Shown here one piece after another: positions 45,767 to 55,332 of a stretch of 64,000 bases of DNA (positions are counted from its first letter, which is position 1; the number at the start of each line of letters is the position of its first letter). Source of the DNA: Neorhizobium alkalisoli. GTDB taxonomy: Bacteria; Pseudomonadota; Alphaproteobacteria; Rhizobiales; Rhizobiaceae. The stretch is from positions 744,001-808,000 of the forward strand of contig NZ_VIWP01000001.1 of the NCBI RefSeq assembly GCF_007829835.1. Reading direction: 5' to 3'. Both the position numbers and the translations under genes were made by a program. Under the pieces are notes generated by a model, which saw only the letters and a program-made list of their open reading frames with translations, was not told where the DNA came from and made no database searches.

Positions 45767-46615
45767 ATGGCTGCCAAAACCTCGCGCCTGTCGCGTTTCG
45801 CCAATATCGAATTCATCCTCGGCACGGTCCTTACCGTCGTCATCTGCCTTGCCGTTCTCTTCTCCGATATCCTCTTTCCCGGCGGCGCGGAAAAGATCGA
45901 CCTGATGGCGCGGCTGGCCAAACCCTTTGCCACGGCCGCCCATCCGTTTGGAACCGATCCGCTCGGCCGTGACGTGCTGGCCCGCGTCGTTGCCGGCGGC
46001 AAGATTTCGCTCGCCGTCGGTTTCACCTCGGTGATCGGCGCGGTCGTCTTCGGCGTCGCGATGGGCCTGATCGCCGGTTATTACCGCGGTTTCTGGGACA
46101 TGCTGGTCATGCGCTTTGCAGACTTGCAGCTCGCCATGCCCTTCATTCTGCTCGCGATCACCTTCATCGCCATCGTCGGCGGCAGCTTGACGAACACGGT
46201 CATCCTGCTGATCGTTTCGCAATGGGTGCAATATGCCCGCCTCGTGCGCGGCTCGGTCCTGACCCTGCGCGAACGCGAGTTCATTCTTTCAGCCCGCGCG
46301 ATCGGCGTAAAAGACTGGCGCATCATCCTCCAGCACCTGCTGCCGAACCTGATCGGCCCGGTCATCGTGCTGATGACGCTCAACGTCGCCAACAACATTC
46401 TGCTTGAAAGCAGCCTGACCTTCCTCGGCCTCGGCGTCGATCCGACCATTCCGAGCTGGGGTGGCATGCTGGCCGATGGCCGTACCTACCTGCAGACCGC
46501 CTGGTGGGTCAGCGTCTTCCCGGGCCTTGCCATCCTTCTCACCGTGCTCGGCCTCAACCTGCTCGGCGACTGGCTGCGCGACAGTCTCGATCCAACCGGC
46601 AGAACCTCCCGGTAA
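45767..46615 (+). CDS. ABC transporter permease (DppC type)
   Basis: The 282-residue permease shows the DppC pattern HPFGTDPLGRDVLARVVAGGKISL after the first helix, the EAA loop RGSVLTLREREFILSARAIGVKDWRII, and the C-terminal LESSLTFLGLGVDPTIPSWGGML with NLLGDWLRDSLDP. It completes the importer with the preceding permease, fused ATPase and binding protein. The M14 peptidase gene follows after 29 bases. Confidence 0.93.
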   Translation: MAAKTSRLSRFANIEFILGTVLTVVICLAVLFSDILFPGGAEKIDLMARLAKPFATAAHPFGTDPLGRDVLARVVAGGKISLAVGFTSVIGAVVFGVAMGLIAGYYRGFWDMLVMRFADLQLAMPFILLAITFIAIVGGSLTNTVILLIVSQWVQYARLVRGSVLTLREREFILSARAIGVKDWRIILQHLLPNLIGPVIVLMTLNVANNILLESSLTFLGLGVDPTIPSWGGMLADGRTYLQTAWWVSVFPGLAILLTVLGLNLLGDWLRDSLDPTGRTSR

Positions 46616-46644
46616 TCATTCGGCATTCCATCAGGGTAAGTGAC

Positions 46645-48378
46645 ATGACTTCGATCTTCGAGACTTCCTTTCCGCGCACGCTCGACATGCTGGTCAGGGA
46701 CGCCAAGCCCGGCCAGTCCTTCGAGGCCTGGACCTTCGACGATACGAAGAGCCGCCGTGCCGCCGAACAGGCGCTGAAGGAAAAGGGCGTCACCGCCCGC
46801 ATCTACAGCGCCTACAAGCCGCTTCTTTTCGCTTTCCTCGAAGAGATCGACCTCGCCGGTGTGACCGCAATCGAAGTGCGCTACCCGGTCCATGCAAACG
46901 CGCCGGCCAACCGTTTCCGCCTCGAAGCCTATCCCCTGGCCGCGCTGGTGGGCGATGCCAAGATCGATTTCGTGCCGCGCGAGGACAATGCCTTTTTCTA
47001 CGACGTGACACTGACGCGCGCCGGTCAGAACGAAACCATCAAGGTGTTCGTCCCGAACCGGGTGCATGACGATATCGTCGGCGAAACCAATGTTTCCCCG
47101 ACCGGCTGGTATCGCGCAGAAGGCGATGACACCGGCGAACGGCTGGAAACCGATTACGAGCGCCTGTTCCACGGCGCGATCGGGGCTGTCGCAAGCCATG
47201 ACTGGGGCGCAGAAGAGCCCTATTTCGAAGAACTCAATATCCGCGTCTCGCATCCGGCCGAAGATTTGCCCCTCCCCGTTGGCGACGAAGTGGTCAGCCT
47301 GCGCGAGGCATTGCACGAGGACTTTTACTTCTCGCTGCTCGAATTCTTCCAGAAGAAATCCGGCCGCCCGCTCGGCGACCGTGGGCTGAAGCCTGGCCAG
47401 ATCGTGCCGGAAATCGTTCGCAGCACAGGCGAGATCGGCATCCGCGTCGAAACACGCCCGCTGAGCACCGGCTTCCTCGATGGCAAGGAGCAGGCGATCG
47501 ATACGGCAAGTGAACCGCCAGCCGCCGCGCAGATGGCAAAGCTGTTGGCGGAGATCGGCGGCGAGGAATTCAACGCGAATTCCCGTTCGGGCCGCGTGCT
47601 TTCGGCGCGCTACATCAAGGGCAGCGATGCCGCGATCATGATCAGCGGCGGCCAGCACCCGAACGAGACGACCGGCATCGTCGGCGCCATTCGCGCCGCC
47701 CGCGCACTAAAGGCACGTGCCGGTGCGCATTTCACCATCTCGCCGCTGGAAAATCCGGACGGCTACGCGCTGCACCAGCGCCTGCGCGTCGACAATCCGC
47801 GCCACATGCACCATGCCGCGCGCTACACCGCGCTCGGCGACGACCTCGAATACCGTACGCGCGAAAATGCCGGCCAGCACCTGAACGAGAAGGCAATCCG
47901 CTTCAAGGCGCAGGAGATCAGCGATGCAAAGCTACATGTCAACCTGCACGGCTATCCATCGCATGAATGGACGCGGCCGCTCTCGGGTTACGTACCGCGC
48001 AATTTCGCCATGTGGACACTGCCAAAAGGCTTCTTCCTGGTGATGCGCCACCATGCCGGCTGGACAGAGCAGGCCGAAGCCATGCTGGATCACGTTACCC
48101 GCCATCTCGGCGCCATTCCGGGCATTCTCGACTATAACAACCGCCAGATCGCACTTTACGAGACCCATGCGGGTGAGACGGGTTTCCGCATCATCAACGG
48201 TTTCCCCTGCCTATCGTCGATCGATGACCGCCATACCGTGCCGCTGACGCTGATCACGGAATATCCCGACGAGACGATCTATGGCGACGATTTCGTCACG
48301 GGCCATACGGCGCAGATGGAAACGGTGATTTCCGCTTACGACGCGTGGCAGATGCTGCAGTCGAAAGCTTCGGCCTGA
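46645..48378 (+). CDS. M14-family zinc metallocarboxypeptidase-like protein
   Basis: The 577-residue cytoplasmic protein has its M14 catalytic domain in the C-terminal half. The zinc ligands His and Glu are in ISGGQHPNETTG, the third His in HVNLHGYPSHEW, and a candidate catalytic Glu in LTLITEYPDE. The first ~300 residues are an extra domain I do not recognise. ATG 46645 starts the frame; upstream codons overlap the permease gene. Position at the end of the PxpA/ABC operon suggests it hydrolyses the imported peptide or amide. No signal peptide. Confidence 0.85.
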   Translation: MTSIFETSFPRTLDMLVRDAKPGQSFEAWTFDDTKSRRAAEQALKEKGVTARIYSAYKPLLFAFLEEIDLAGVTAIEVRYPVHANAPANRFRLEAYPLAALVGDAKIDFVPREDNAFFYDVTLTRAGQNETIKVFVPNRVHDDIVGETNVSPTGWYRAEGDDTGERLETDYERLFHGAIGAVASHDWGAEEPYFEELNIRVSHPAEDLPLPVGDEVVSLREALHEDFYFSLLEFFQKKSGRPLGDRGLKPGQIVPEIVRSTGEIGIRVETRPLSTGFLDGKEQAIDTASEPPAAAQMAKLLAEIGGEEFNANSRSGRVLSARYIKGSDAAIMISGGQHPNETTGIVGAIRAARALKARAGAHFTISPLENPDGYALHQRLRVDNPRHMHHAARYTALGDDLEYRTRENAGQHLNEKAIRFKAQEISDAKLHVNLHGYPSHEWTRPLSGYVPRNFAMWTLPKGFFLVMRHHAGWTEQAEAMLDHVTRHLGAIPGILDYNNRQIALYETHAGETGFRIINGFPCLSSIDDRHTVPLTLITEYPDETIYGDDFVTGHTAQMETVISAYDAWQMLQSKASA

Positions 48379-48393
48379 CGGCTGATCTTTAAA

Positions 48394-48429
48394 ATACCGG
48401 GGCAGACAATCTCCTGTCTGCTCCGGTAT
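48394..48429. terminator. Bidirectional terminator between convergent operons
   Basis: ATACCGGGGCAGACA (48394-48408) and TGTCTGCTCCGGTAT (48415-48429) pair over 15 bp with one G-U pair and a 6-base loop. AAAT follows rightward and TTTTAAAG follows leftward. It separates the peptidase operon (+) from the amidohydrolase operon (-). Confidence 0.8.
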
Positions 48430-48450
48430 AAATGACGATTTCTATAGCGA

Positions 48451-49647
48451 TCAGTTCGTCAGGACCTTGCCGCCTTCGGCAACCAGACGCCCTTCCTTGA
48501 AGACCTTGCGATTGCCCGGGAACCCGACCACGGCCTCGGGAACATGCTCCGCTGCAATCGCCACAAAATCCGCCTTCGCCCCGATTTCGATACCATAGCC
48601 GTTGAGCCTGAGTGCCTTTGCCCCTGCCGTGGTGACGATGTCGAAGGCGCTCTGCAATTCGGCATCGGCGAAAAAGCCTGAGCGATAACCGATGATCTCG
48701 GCCCGGCGCAGCATGTCGCCATCGCCATAGGGCCACCAGCTGTCGCGGATATTGTCGCTGCCGGAAAAGACGTTAACACCTTCGCTGCGCAGCAGCGCGA
48801 CCGGCGGAAACGTGTGATGGCCTGGCGCATTGGTCATGATCGAAATGCCGCTTCTGGCAATCTTCGCTGCGATCTTGCGGGCCGCATCCGGCGCAAGATC
48901 ACCCAGACCATAGGCATGGCTGATCGATACATGGCCCTGCATGCCAAGCGCCTCGGTGCGGGCGCAGATTTCCTCGATCGTGAAAGCGCCCATGCTGCCG
49001 CCTTCATGCAGGTGAATGTCGGCATCGACGCCGCGCTTCTCGGCAATGCCGAAGATGACATCGAGATGGGCGGTGACATCACGGTCGAAGCTTGCCGGAT
49101 CGAGCCCGCCGATCAGGTCAGCGCCCAGACCGATCGCCTCGTCCAGCAATTCCGGCGTTCCCGGGCTTTTCAGAATGCCGCTCTGCGGAAAGGCAACGAG
49201 CTGGATATCGATGATATCCCCGTATTTTTCCCGAACGGCAAGGATCGTCTCCAGCGATTTCAACCCAACCGAGCCATCGACCATGACGTGGCTACGCATC
49301 TGCAGCGTGCCATGGGAAACGCAGAGTTCGAGCTGGTTGACCGCGCGCTCGGCCATCGGCTCGGCCTCTGCCATGTTCTCGGCCTGGAAGGCGACCCGCT
49401 CATGGACGTCGAAGCCGTTGGTGCAGGGGCGGTGCGGCACCCATTTTCCACCATAGAAGCTCGTATCCAGATGGATATGCCCTTCGACAAAACCCGGTAC
49501 GAGCAGCTGGCCGGCGATATCGACAGCATCACCGGCTGAGGCTGCCGACGAGGCGGGCTCGATTGCGGTTATCCGCCCGCCCTCGACATGGAGGTCGTGC
49601 AAAAGCCCGTCGGCGAGTTTGGCACTGGTGAAAATCGTCTTCGTCAT
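48451..49647 (-). CDS. Amidohydrolase, cytosine deaminase-like (second copy of type)
   Basis: The 398-residue TIM-barrel metal hydrolase has metal motifs HIHLD, His in DIHLHEGGSMGAF, His in SISHAYGLGD and the catalytic Asp in FSGSDNIRDSWWPYGDGDML, the pattern of E. coli cytosine deaminase and AtzC-like enzymes. It probably deaminates or opens a nitrogen heterocycle. It is the last gene of the eight-gene leftward operon, 37 bases after the DppF-type gene. ATG 49647 has GAGGAAA upstream. Substrate is unassigned. Confidence 0.85.
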   Translation of the reverse strand: MTKTIFTSAKLADGLLHDLHVEGGRITAIEPASSAASAGDAVDIAGQLLVPGFVEGHIHLDTSFYGGKWVPHRPCTNGFDVHERVAFQAENMAEAEPMAERAVNQLELCVSHGTLQMRSHVMVDGSVGLKSLETILAVREKYGDIIDIQLVAFPQSGILKSPGTPELLDEAIGLGADLIGGLDPASFDRDVTAHLDVIFGIAEKRGVDADIHLHEGGSMGAFTIEEICARTEALGMQGHVSISHAYGLGDLAPDAARKIAAKIARSGISIMTNAPGHHTFPPVALLRSEGVNVFSGSDNIRDSWWPYGDGDMLRRAEIIGYRSGFFADAELQSAFDIVTTAGAKALRLNGYGIEIGAKADFVAIAAEHVPEAVVGFPGNRKVFKEGRLVAEGGKVLTN

Positions 49648-49684
49648 GATCGGGTATTTCCTCAAATATTATCGTTGAACAGGG

Positions 49685-50665
49685 TCAGGCGGCCGGCGCG
49701 AGGTGACAGGCAACCGTGCCGCCACCCTTGCGTGCCCGAACCTCTGGCGCCGTCTTGCTGCACAGATCCGTCGCCATCGGACAGCGCGGATGGAAGGCAC
49801 AGCCCTTCGGTGGGTCGAGCGGGCTCGGCGGCTCGCCGCCCATCAGTTCGCGGTCACGATTGGGAGCTGCGACATCCGGGATCGTCTGGAGCAGGAGCCG
49901 CGTATAGGGATGTTGCGGATCGGCAAACAGCGCTTCGGTATCGGCCTCCTCGACGATCCGGCCGAGATACATAACCGAGATCCGGTCCGCCATATGGCGG
50001 ACGACCGCGAGATTGTGGCTGATGAAGAGATAGGTGAGACCGAGTTCGTCCTGCAGGCGGCGCATCAGGTTGAGGATTTGCGCCTGGACCGAAACGTCGA
50101 GCGCCGAGGTCGGTTCGTCACAAACGAGGAATTCCGGTTCGCTCGCGAGTGCCCGCGCGATCGAGATACGCTGCCGCTGGCCGCCCGAAAATTCATGCGG
50201 GTAGCGTTTTGCATCGTCCGGCGACAGGCCGACCGTACGCAGCAACTCGGCGACACGGGCCTCCGTTGCTTCCGCACCGCTGCGCAGGCCGAATTCACGG
50301 ATCGGTTCGGCGATAATGTCACCGACGCGCCAGCGCGGATTGAGGCTGGCATGTGGATCCTGGAAGATCATCTGGGCTTCCATCGGCTTGCCGCGGCCCC
50401 TGCCCTTGTCCGCTGGTGCGAAGACGATCGCCCCTTCGCTCGGCGCGTAAAGACCGGTGACCAGGCGCGCGACCGTGGACTTGCCGCAGCCGGATTCGCC
50501 GACCAGCGCCAGGCATTTACCCTTCTCGACAACGAAGGTGACATCCTGCACGGCCCGCAGATAACGTTTCGGCTTGCGATCGATCATCCGGTTCAGCCAG
50601 GGCGCAGAGACGTCGAAGACGCGTGAGAGCTGATCGACTTCCAGGGCGTTTTCAGCATTTCTCAT
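49685..50665 (-). CDS. ABC transporter ATP-binding protein (DppF type)
   Basis: The 326-residue ATPase has [24 protein letters not shown] and FLVCDEPTSALD, with the oligopeptide-type C-terminal region (PPSPLDPPKGCAFHPRCPMA, iron-sulfur-like cysteine pattern). It overlaps the DppD-type gene by 4 bases (ATGA) and powers the second dipeptide-type importer of this window together with it. Confidence 0.93.
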   Translation of the reverse strand: MRNAENALEVDQLSRVFDVSAPWLNRMIDRKPKRYLRAVQDVTFVVEKGKCLALVGESGCGKSTVARLVTGLYAPSEGAIVFAPADKGRGRGKPMEAQMIFQDPHASLNPRWRVGDIIAEPIREFGLRSGAEATEARVAELLRTVGLSPDDAKRYPHEFSGGQRQRISIARALASEPEFLVCDEPTSALDVSVQAQILNLMRRLQDELGLTYLFISHNLAVVRHMADRISVMYLGRIVEEADTEALFADPQHPYTRLLLQTIPDVAAPNRDRELMGGEPPSPLDPPKGCAFHPRCPMATDLCSKTAPEVRARKGGGTVACHLAPAA

Positions 50666-51660
50666 GACACACCTCCATCATGGACGAGACAGGCAACACT
50701 GCCTTGCGCCTGCGCCACCATTGTCGGGCGCACCTCGCGGCACCGGGAACCGGCTTCGAGACAGCGCGGGTTGAAGGCACACCCGGTCGGGATGGCATTC
50801 AGCCGCGGCATGGCGCCATCGATCTGGGCAAGGCGTTCCACACGGGCACCCAGCGCCGGGATCGAGCCCATCAGCCCGCGCGTATAGGGATGTTTTGGCC
50901 GGCTCAGCACCTCTTCGACCGGACCGATCTCGATGACGCGGCCGGCATACATGACGGCGACGCGATCGGCCGTTTCGGCGATGACACCCATGTCATGGGT
51001 CACCAGCATGACGCCCGTGCCATGTTCGCGGCAGAGCCGGCGCAGGAGTGCAGTGATCTGCGCCTGGATCGAGACATCGAGCGCCGTCGTCGGTTCATCG
51101 GCGATGATCAGCTGCGGATTGCCGGCAAGGGCGAGCGCGATGACAACACGCTGGCGCATACCTCCGGAAAACTGATGCGGATAATGATCGATCCGTTCGT
51201 TTGCGCCGGGAATGCCCACCTGTTTCAGAAGATCGACCGCATAGACCCTCGCCTCCGTCTTGTTCCGCTCTGAATGCAGGCGGATCGTCTCGACCAGCTG
51301 CTGGCCGACGGAGAACAGGGGATTGAGCGAGGTCAGCGGATCCTGAAAAATCGCGCCGACCATGCGGCCGCGGATGGCCGCCATCTCGGCTTCACTCAGA
51401 TTGTCGGTGCGCTTTCCGCCGATACGGATCTCGCCGCCTGCAATGCGTCCGGGCGGTTCCAGAAGGCCGAGCACGGCCATGCCGGTCATCGACTTTCCGG
51501 CGCCGGATTCACCGACGACACCAAGGATCTCGCCGCGCCGGATGGAGAGAGAGACATCGGAAAGTGCCGTCAGGACACCCTTGCGGGTCGGGAACTCGAC
51601 CGAGAGGCCTTTGACGTCAAGCGCAAGCACGTCGGCTGCAGGAGGATGCGCGATGCTCAT
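50662..51660 (-). CDS. ABC transporter ATP-binding protein (DppD type)
   Basis: The 332-residue ATPase has [24 protein letters not shown] and [12 protein letters not shown], and the C-terminal [15 protein letters not shown] cysteine-containing oligopeptide signature. Both ends overlap neighbours by 4 bases (ATGA), showing tight coupling to the amidohydrolase upstream and DppF downstream. Confidence 0.93.
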   Translation of the reverse strand: MSIAHPPAADVLALDVKGLSVEFPTRKGVLTALSDVSLSIRRGEILGVVGESGAGKSMTGMAVLGLLEPPGRIAGGEIRIGGKRTDNLSEAEMAAIRGRMVGAIFQDPLTSLNPLFSVGQQLVETIRLHSERNKTEARVYAVDLLKQVGIPGANERIDHYPHQFSGGMRQRVVIALALAGNPQLIIADEPTTALDVSIQAQITALLRRLCREHGTGVMLVTHDMGVIAETADRVAVMYAGRVIEIGPVEEVLSRPKHPYTRGLMGSIPALGARVERLAQIDGAMPRLNAIPTGCAFNPRCLEAGSRCREVRPTMVAQAQGSVACLVHDGGVS

Positions 51661-53159
51661 GACGAAACCTCGCTGTTGGATGGGGAGGACGGATAGCTCG
51701 GCGGAAAAATCGTCCCGACCGGCGGATGGCCGAAGGTGCGCTCGGGGTATCGGGCAACAAGTCCGTCGAACTGCGCCTGTGCCTGGCTTCGGACAGCGTC
51801 GAGATCCATCCCTGCCACCTTGCCGTCGCGCATCGACAGACGGCCATCGACGATCGTGGCGCGGGTAACGCGCCCCGTTGCGCCATAAACCAGGGTCTGG
51901 ATCGGATCGATCCGAGGCGCGATCATCCGGTCGGCCATGTCGAAAACGGCGAGATCGGCCTTGGAGCCGACCGCAAGCCGCCCGAGATCCGGCCGCTTCA
52001 GTGCGTCCGCACCGGAAATCGTTGCGGCGTCGTAGAATTCGGCGGCGGACGCCGCGTCACCCTTTCCGGCGGCAATACGGTTGGCCATCAGCCCGACCGC
52101 CATGTTCAGAACCATGTCCGGCGGTGCGGTATCGGTGCCCATGCCGATGCGGATGCCCATCGCCTTCAGACGCGAGAAGGATTTTAGCGCGGAACCATGC
52201 CTTGCGGAAACGAGCGGACAATGCGCGACCGTCACGCCGTTTGCGGCATAGAGGGCAAGATCCTCATCGGTGGCGACCGTCGCATGCGGCGCGATCAGGC
52301 GGGGCGAAAGAAGGCCAAGACCATCCAGCCATTGCGGCGCGGTCATACCGTGCAGCCGGCGGACGGTCTGCAGCTCCATCTCCCCCTGCGCCATATGCAG
52401 GCGCACGGGAAAGTCCATTTCATTCGCGTGGGCGAATGTCTTCTGCAGAAGCGTTTCGGTGCAGGTTTCGACCCGGTCCGGCGCAAACATGCCGGAGATC
52501 AGTCCTCCGGCACGCCCATGGACACGACCGGCAAAGGATGCCGCGGCGGCAAGTTCGGCAAGCCCGCGCTCTTCGTCGAAGACCGGCTGCATCGCGCCGG
52601 CCTCGTCGAGGATCACGCCGCCACTGCGATAGGCCGGCCCGAGCCAGACACGCAGGCCGAGATCTTCGGCAGCAATTGCCGCCGCCTCGAATTCCGCCAC
52701 CGTCTCGCCCCAAGCACGGTAGAAGAGCGAGGCGATCGGCAGGGCCGAGGTAATACCGTTCAGAAGCAGCTGCGCGAAGGCGTAACGCTTCTGGAAGGCC
52801 AGTTCTTCGGGCGAATACATTTCGTATGCCTGCGCGGCATAATCCGTCGGCCAGACGCGGCCCTTCTTCCAGCCCGGCTGGTTGTCCATGGAGAGCACGG
52901 TCGTATCAAGATCGGACAGTGCGTCGAGATCGACGAAACCGGGACCAATCAGCGCCTCACCCATGTCATAGCGTGCAGCAACCTCGCCTTCGAACCGATG
53001 GCCAAGCCAGATGACGCGGTCATTCTCGATGACGATTTCGCCATTCTCGATCAGCCGCCGGCCTTCGGGCAGATCGGCGACGATGAAACGCGCCTTGAGC
53101 GCCCAGCGGCCGGGTGGCCGCTTGCCAAGCGGAAGGTCGGACCAGTCCCTGTCCATCAT
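51657..53159 (-). CDS. Amidohydrolase, chlorohydrolase/TrzN-MtaD-like, atypical metal site
   Basis: The 500-residue product aligns with the ATZ/TRZ/MtaD group by HMAQGEMEL (His and Glu), IAPHATV (His), VAHCPLVSARHGS and GMGTDTAPPDM (Asp), and ends with the usual return of β-sandwich sequence (GSKADLAVFD). The first metal motif, normally HxH after PG(F/L)(V/I), reads GPGFVDLDALSDLD, so both histidines are missing. It may use a different metal set, be a natural subfamily, or be catalytically altered. TGATG overlap with the preceding gene fixes the start at 53159. Confidence 0.82.
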   Translation of the reverse strand: MMDRDWSDLPLGKRPPGRWALKARFIVADLPEGRRLIENGEIVIENDRVIWLGHRFEGEVAARYDMGEALIGPGFVDLDALSDLDTTVLSMDNQPGWKKGRVWPTDYAAQAYEMYSPEELAFQKRYAFAQLLLNGITSALPIASLFYRAWGETVAEFEAAAIAAEDLGLRVWLGPAYRSGGVILDEAGAMQPVFDEERGLAELAAAASFAGRVHGRAGGLISGMFAPDRVETCTETLLQKTFAHANEMDFPVRLHMAQGEMELQTVRRLHGMTAPQWLDGLGLLSPRLIAPHATVATDEDLALYAANGVTVAHCPLVSARHGSALKSFSRLKAMGIRIGMGTDTAPPDMVLNMAVGLMANRIAAGKGDAASAAEFYDAATISGADALKRPDLGRLAVGSKADLAVFDMADRMIAPRIDPIQTLVYGATGRVTRATIVDGRLSMRDGKVAGMDLDAVRSQAQAQFDGLVARYPERTFGHPPVGTIFPPSYPSSPSNSEVSS

Positions 53160-54352
53160 CACGGCCGTTCCGCCAAGCTCTTGCCGTCACGGGCAACGAC
53201 ATTGCCGGCCGTCACCACCAGCTTGCGCGGCTGATGGGTGACGATCGCCTCGCCGACCGTCTCACCTTCGACAATCACCACGTCTCCGCGTCCGCCAAGG
53301 ATCAGCGCATGTTCTTTCCGGTCCATCGCCATCGCACCGCCGGTGGTGCAGACATCGAGCGCCATCAACAGCTCGTCGTCGCGACGCAGATTGTTCTTCA
53401 TGCCGAGCAGCATGGCGCGTTCCAGCATGTCGCCATTGCCGTAAGGCCCCCAGGTATCCCGGAAGCCGTCGACACCCGCGCCGAAGCGCACGCCGGCGGA
53501 ACGCAGGCGCTTGAGGGACGGCACTTCGCGCGATGGCGGCGCCGTCGTCAAAATCGGCACGTCCAGTTCGGCGCAGGTATCGATCAGCGCCTGCGAGACG
53601 TTCCAATCAGGAAGGCCGAGGCAGAAGGCGTGGCTGACGGCGACCTTGCCCTGCATGCCATGTGCGCGGATACGCTCGAAAATCATCTCCATCGAAAAGG
53701 CACCGAGCTCGCCGCCCTCGTGCAGATGAATGTCGATGCCCTTGCCGTATTTTTCGGCGAGCGCAAAGATCGTATCGAGATGCGCCTTGGGATCGCGATC
53801 CATGCCGCAGGGATCAAGACCGCCGACGAGATCGGCACCCATCGCCATCGCCTTGTCCAGCAGTTCGGCCGTGCCCGGACGGCGCATCAGGCCGGATTGC
53901 GGGAAGGCAACGATCTCGATCTCGACGACACCGGCAAGCTTCCGGCGCGTCTCCAGCACGCCTTCCAGTGCAATCACGCCCTGATCGGTATCGATATCAA
54001 CATGGGTGCGGATCAGCGTCGTGCCGTAACCGACCGATTGCAGCGACTGGCGCATCGACTGCACATGCGCGTCGAGGCCAAAATCCTTCTTCACCTTGCG
54101 CTCGTTGTCGATCTTGTCGATCAGCCGCGGGCCGACCTCGTTCTTGTACCAGGGATAACCGAGCAGCGACTTGTCGAGATGCGTATGGGCATCGACGAGG
54201 CCGGGAATGGCGATGCGACCGCCGGCATCTTCCGTCACAGCGCCCTCTGCCGAGAGATTCTGGCCGATCGCGGCGATACTGCCCTGGCGGATCAGGATAT
54301 CGGCCGGCGCACCGCCCATCGGTCTCGTGTTCTTGATGAGAAGATCGCTCAT
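53159..54352 (-). CDS. Amidohydrolase, cytosine deaminase-like
   Basis: The 397-residue hydrolase has an intact HTHLD motif (GLVDAHTHLDKS), DIHLHEGGELGAF, AVSHAFCLG and the catalytic Asp in GAGVDGFRDTWGPYGNGDML, all as in cytosine deaminase. It is a clear paralogue of the enzyme at 48451-49647 (shared ...IVAFPQSG...RPGTAELLDKA pattern). The substrate is probably a cyclic ureide or pyrimidine-like compound (inference). It lies 9 bases after the DppC-type gene. Confidence 0.86.
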   Translation of the reverse strand: MSDLLIKNTRPMGGAPADILIRQGSIAAIGQNLSAEGAVTEDAGGRIAIPGLVDAHTHLDKSLLGYPWYKNEVGPRLIDKIDNERKVKKDFGLDAHVQSMRQSLQSVGYGTTLIRTHVDIDTDQGVIALEGVLETRRKLAGVVEIEIVAFPQSGLMRRPGTAELLDKAMAMGADLVGGLDPCGMDRDPKAHLDTIFALAEKYGKGIDIHLHEGGELGAFSMEMIFERIRAHGMQGKVAVSHAFCLGLPDWNVSQALIDTCAELDVPILTTAPPSREVPSLKRLRSAGVRFGAGVDGFRDTWGPYGNGDMLERAMLLGMKNNLRRDDELLMALDVCTTGGAMAMDRKEHALILGGRGDVVIVEGETVGEAIVTHQPRKLVVTAGNVVARDGKSLAERP

Positions 54353-54361
54353 AAAAATACC

Positions 54362-55318
54362 TCAGCGCAGTTTGGGATTGAGGGCGTCACGCAGCCAGTC
54401 GCCCAGGACATTGATGGAAACAACGAGAAGACAGAGCTGCAGGCCGGGGAAGAGAACGATCCACCACTGGCCGGAAAACAGATACTGGTTGCCGATGCGG
54501 ATCAGGGTGCCGAGCGACGGCTGTTCCGGCGGCATGCCGACGCCAAGGAAGGACAGTGTCGCCTCGATCAGGATGCCGAGACCGAAATTGAGGGTCGCAG
54601 TGACGAGCAGCGGTGTCGTCGTATTGGGCAGGATATGCTTGACGAGGATGCGCCAGGTCGGCACGCGGATCAGCCTTGCCACCTGCACATATTCCTTGTT
54701 GCGCTCCACCATGGTCAGCGCCCGGACAGTGCGGGCATATTGCACCCAGGCCGAAAGCGAGATGGCAAGCACGATGACGCCGGAGGCGCCGACTTCGCGC
54801 AGTGAGGCCGGAAGCGCCTGCCGCGCGAGCGCCGATACGAGGATGGCGATCAGCATGGTCGGCATGGACAGAAGCACGTCGCCGGCCCGCATCAGGAGGC
54901 CATCCACCCACTTTCCGTAATAGCCGGCAACCAGACCGAAGGCGGACCCGACGATCAGGGATACGGCAACGGAAGCGGCACCGATGACGATCGAGGCGCG
55001 CGAGCCATACAGGATGGCAGAGAGAAGATCGCGACCCTGCGTATCGGTGCCAAGCAGGAATGGCCATTGCCCATCCGCCATCCAGATCGGCGGGATTTCG
55101 GCATTGAGGAGATCGAGCGAGGCAAGGTCATAGGGGTTCTGGACGGTGAACCAGGGCGCAAAAAATGCCGAACCGATCAGAAGCAGCAGAAGAATTGCCG
55201 CCGCGACTGCGGACGGATGATGTTTAAAACTCCACCAGAGATCGGAATCGCGCAAGCGGGCGAGCCTGGAGGGCGCCGCACGGACGGCCTGTTTCGTGGT
55301 CTGTTCAATGATGGTCAT
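54362..55318 (-). CDS. ABC transporter permease (DppC type)
   Basis: The 318-residue permease has a cytoplasmic N-terminus, then PFLLGTDTQGRDLLSAILYG (DppC motif), the EAA loop RTVRALTMVERNKEYVQVARLI and LIEATLSFLGVGMPPEQPSLGTLI. It starts at 55318 behind GGAG, 14 bases after the DppB-type gene. Confidence 0.92.
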   Translation of the reverse strand: MTIIEQTTKQAVRAAPSRLARLRDSDLWWSFKHHPSAVAAAILLLLLIGSAFFAPWFTVQNPYDLASLDLLNAEIPPIWMADGQWPFLLGTDTQGRDLLSAILYGSRASIVIGAASVAVSLIVGSAFGLVAGYYGKWVDGLLMRAGDVLLSMPTMLIAILVSALARQALPASLREVGASGVIVLAISLSAWVQYARTVRALTMVERNKEYVQVARLIRVPTWRILVKHILPNTTTPLLVTATLNFGLGILIEATLSFLGVGMPPEQPSLGTLIRIGNQYLFSGQWWIVLFPGLQLCLLVVSINVLGDWLRDALNPKLR

Positions 55319-55332
55319 CTGTCTTTCTCCCT

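Noticed and set aside
53114-54805. A 563-codon open frame on the plus strand opposite the cytosine deaminase-like and DppC-type genes
   Set aside because: It mirrors two clear genes on the other strand, has a His/Arg/Gln-rich composition typical of antisense frames in GC-rich DNA, and shows no family motif or ribosome binding site.
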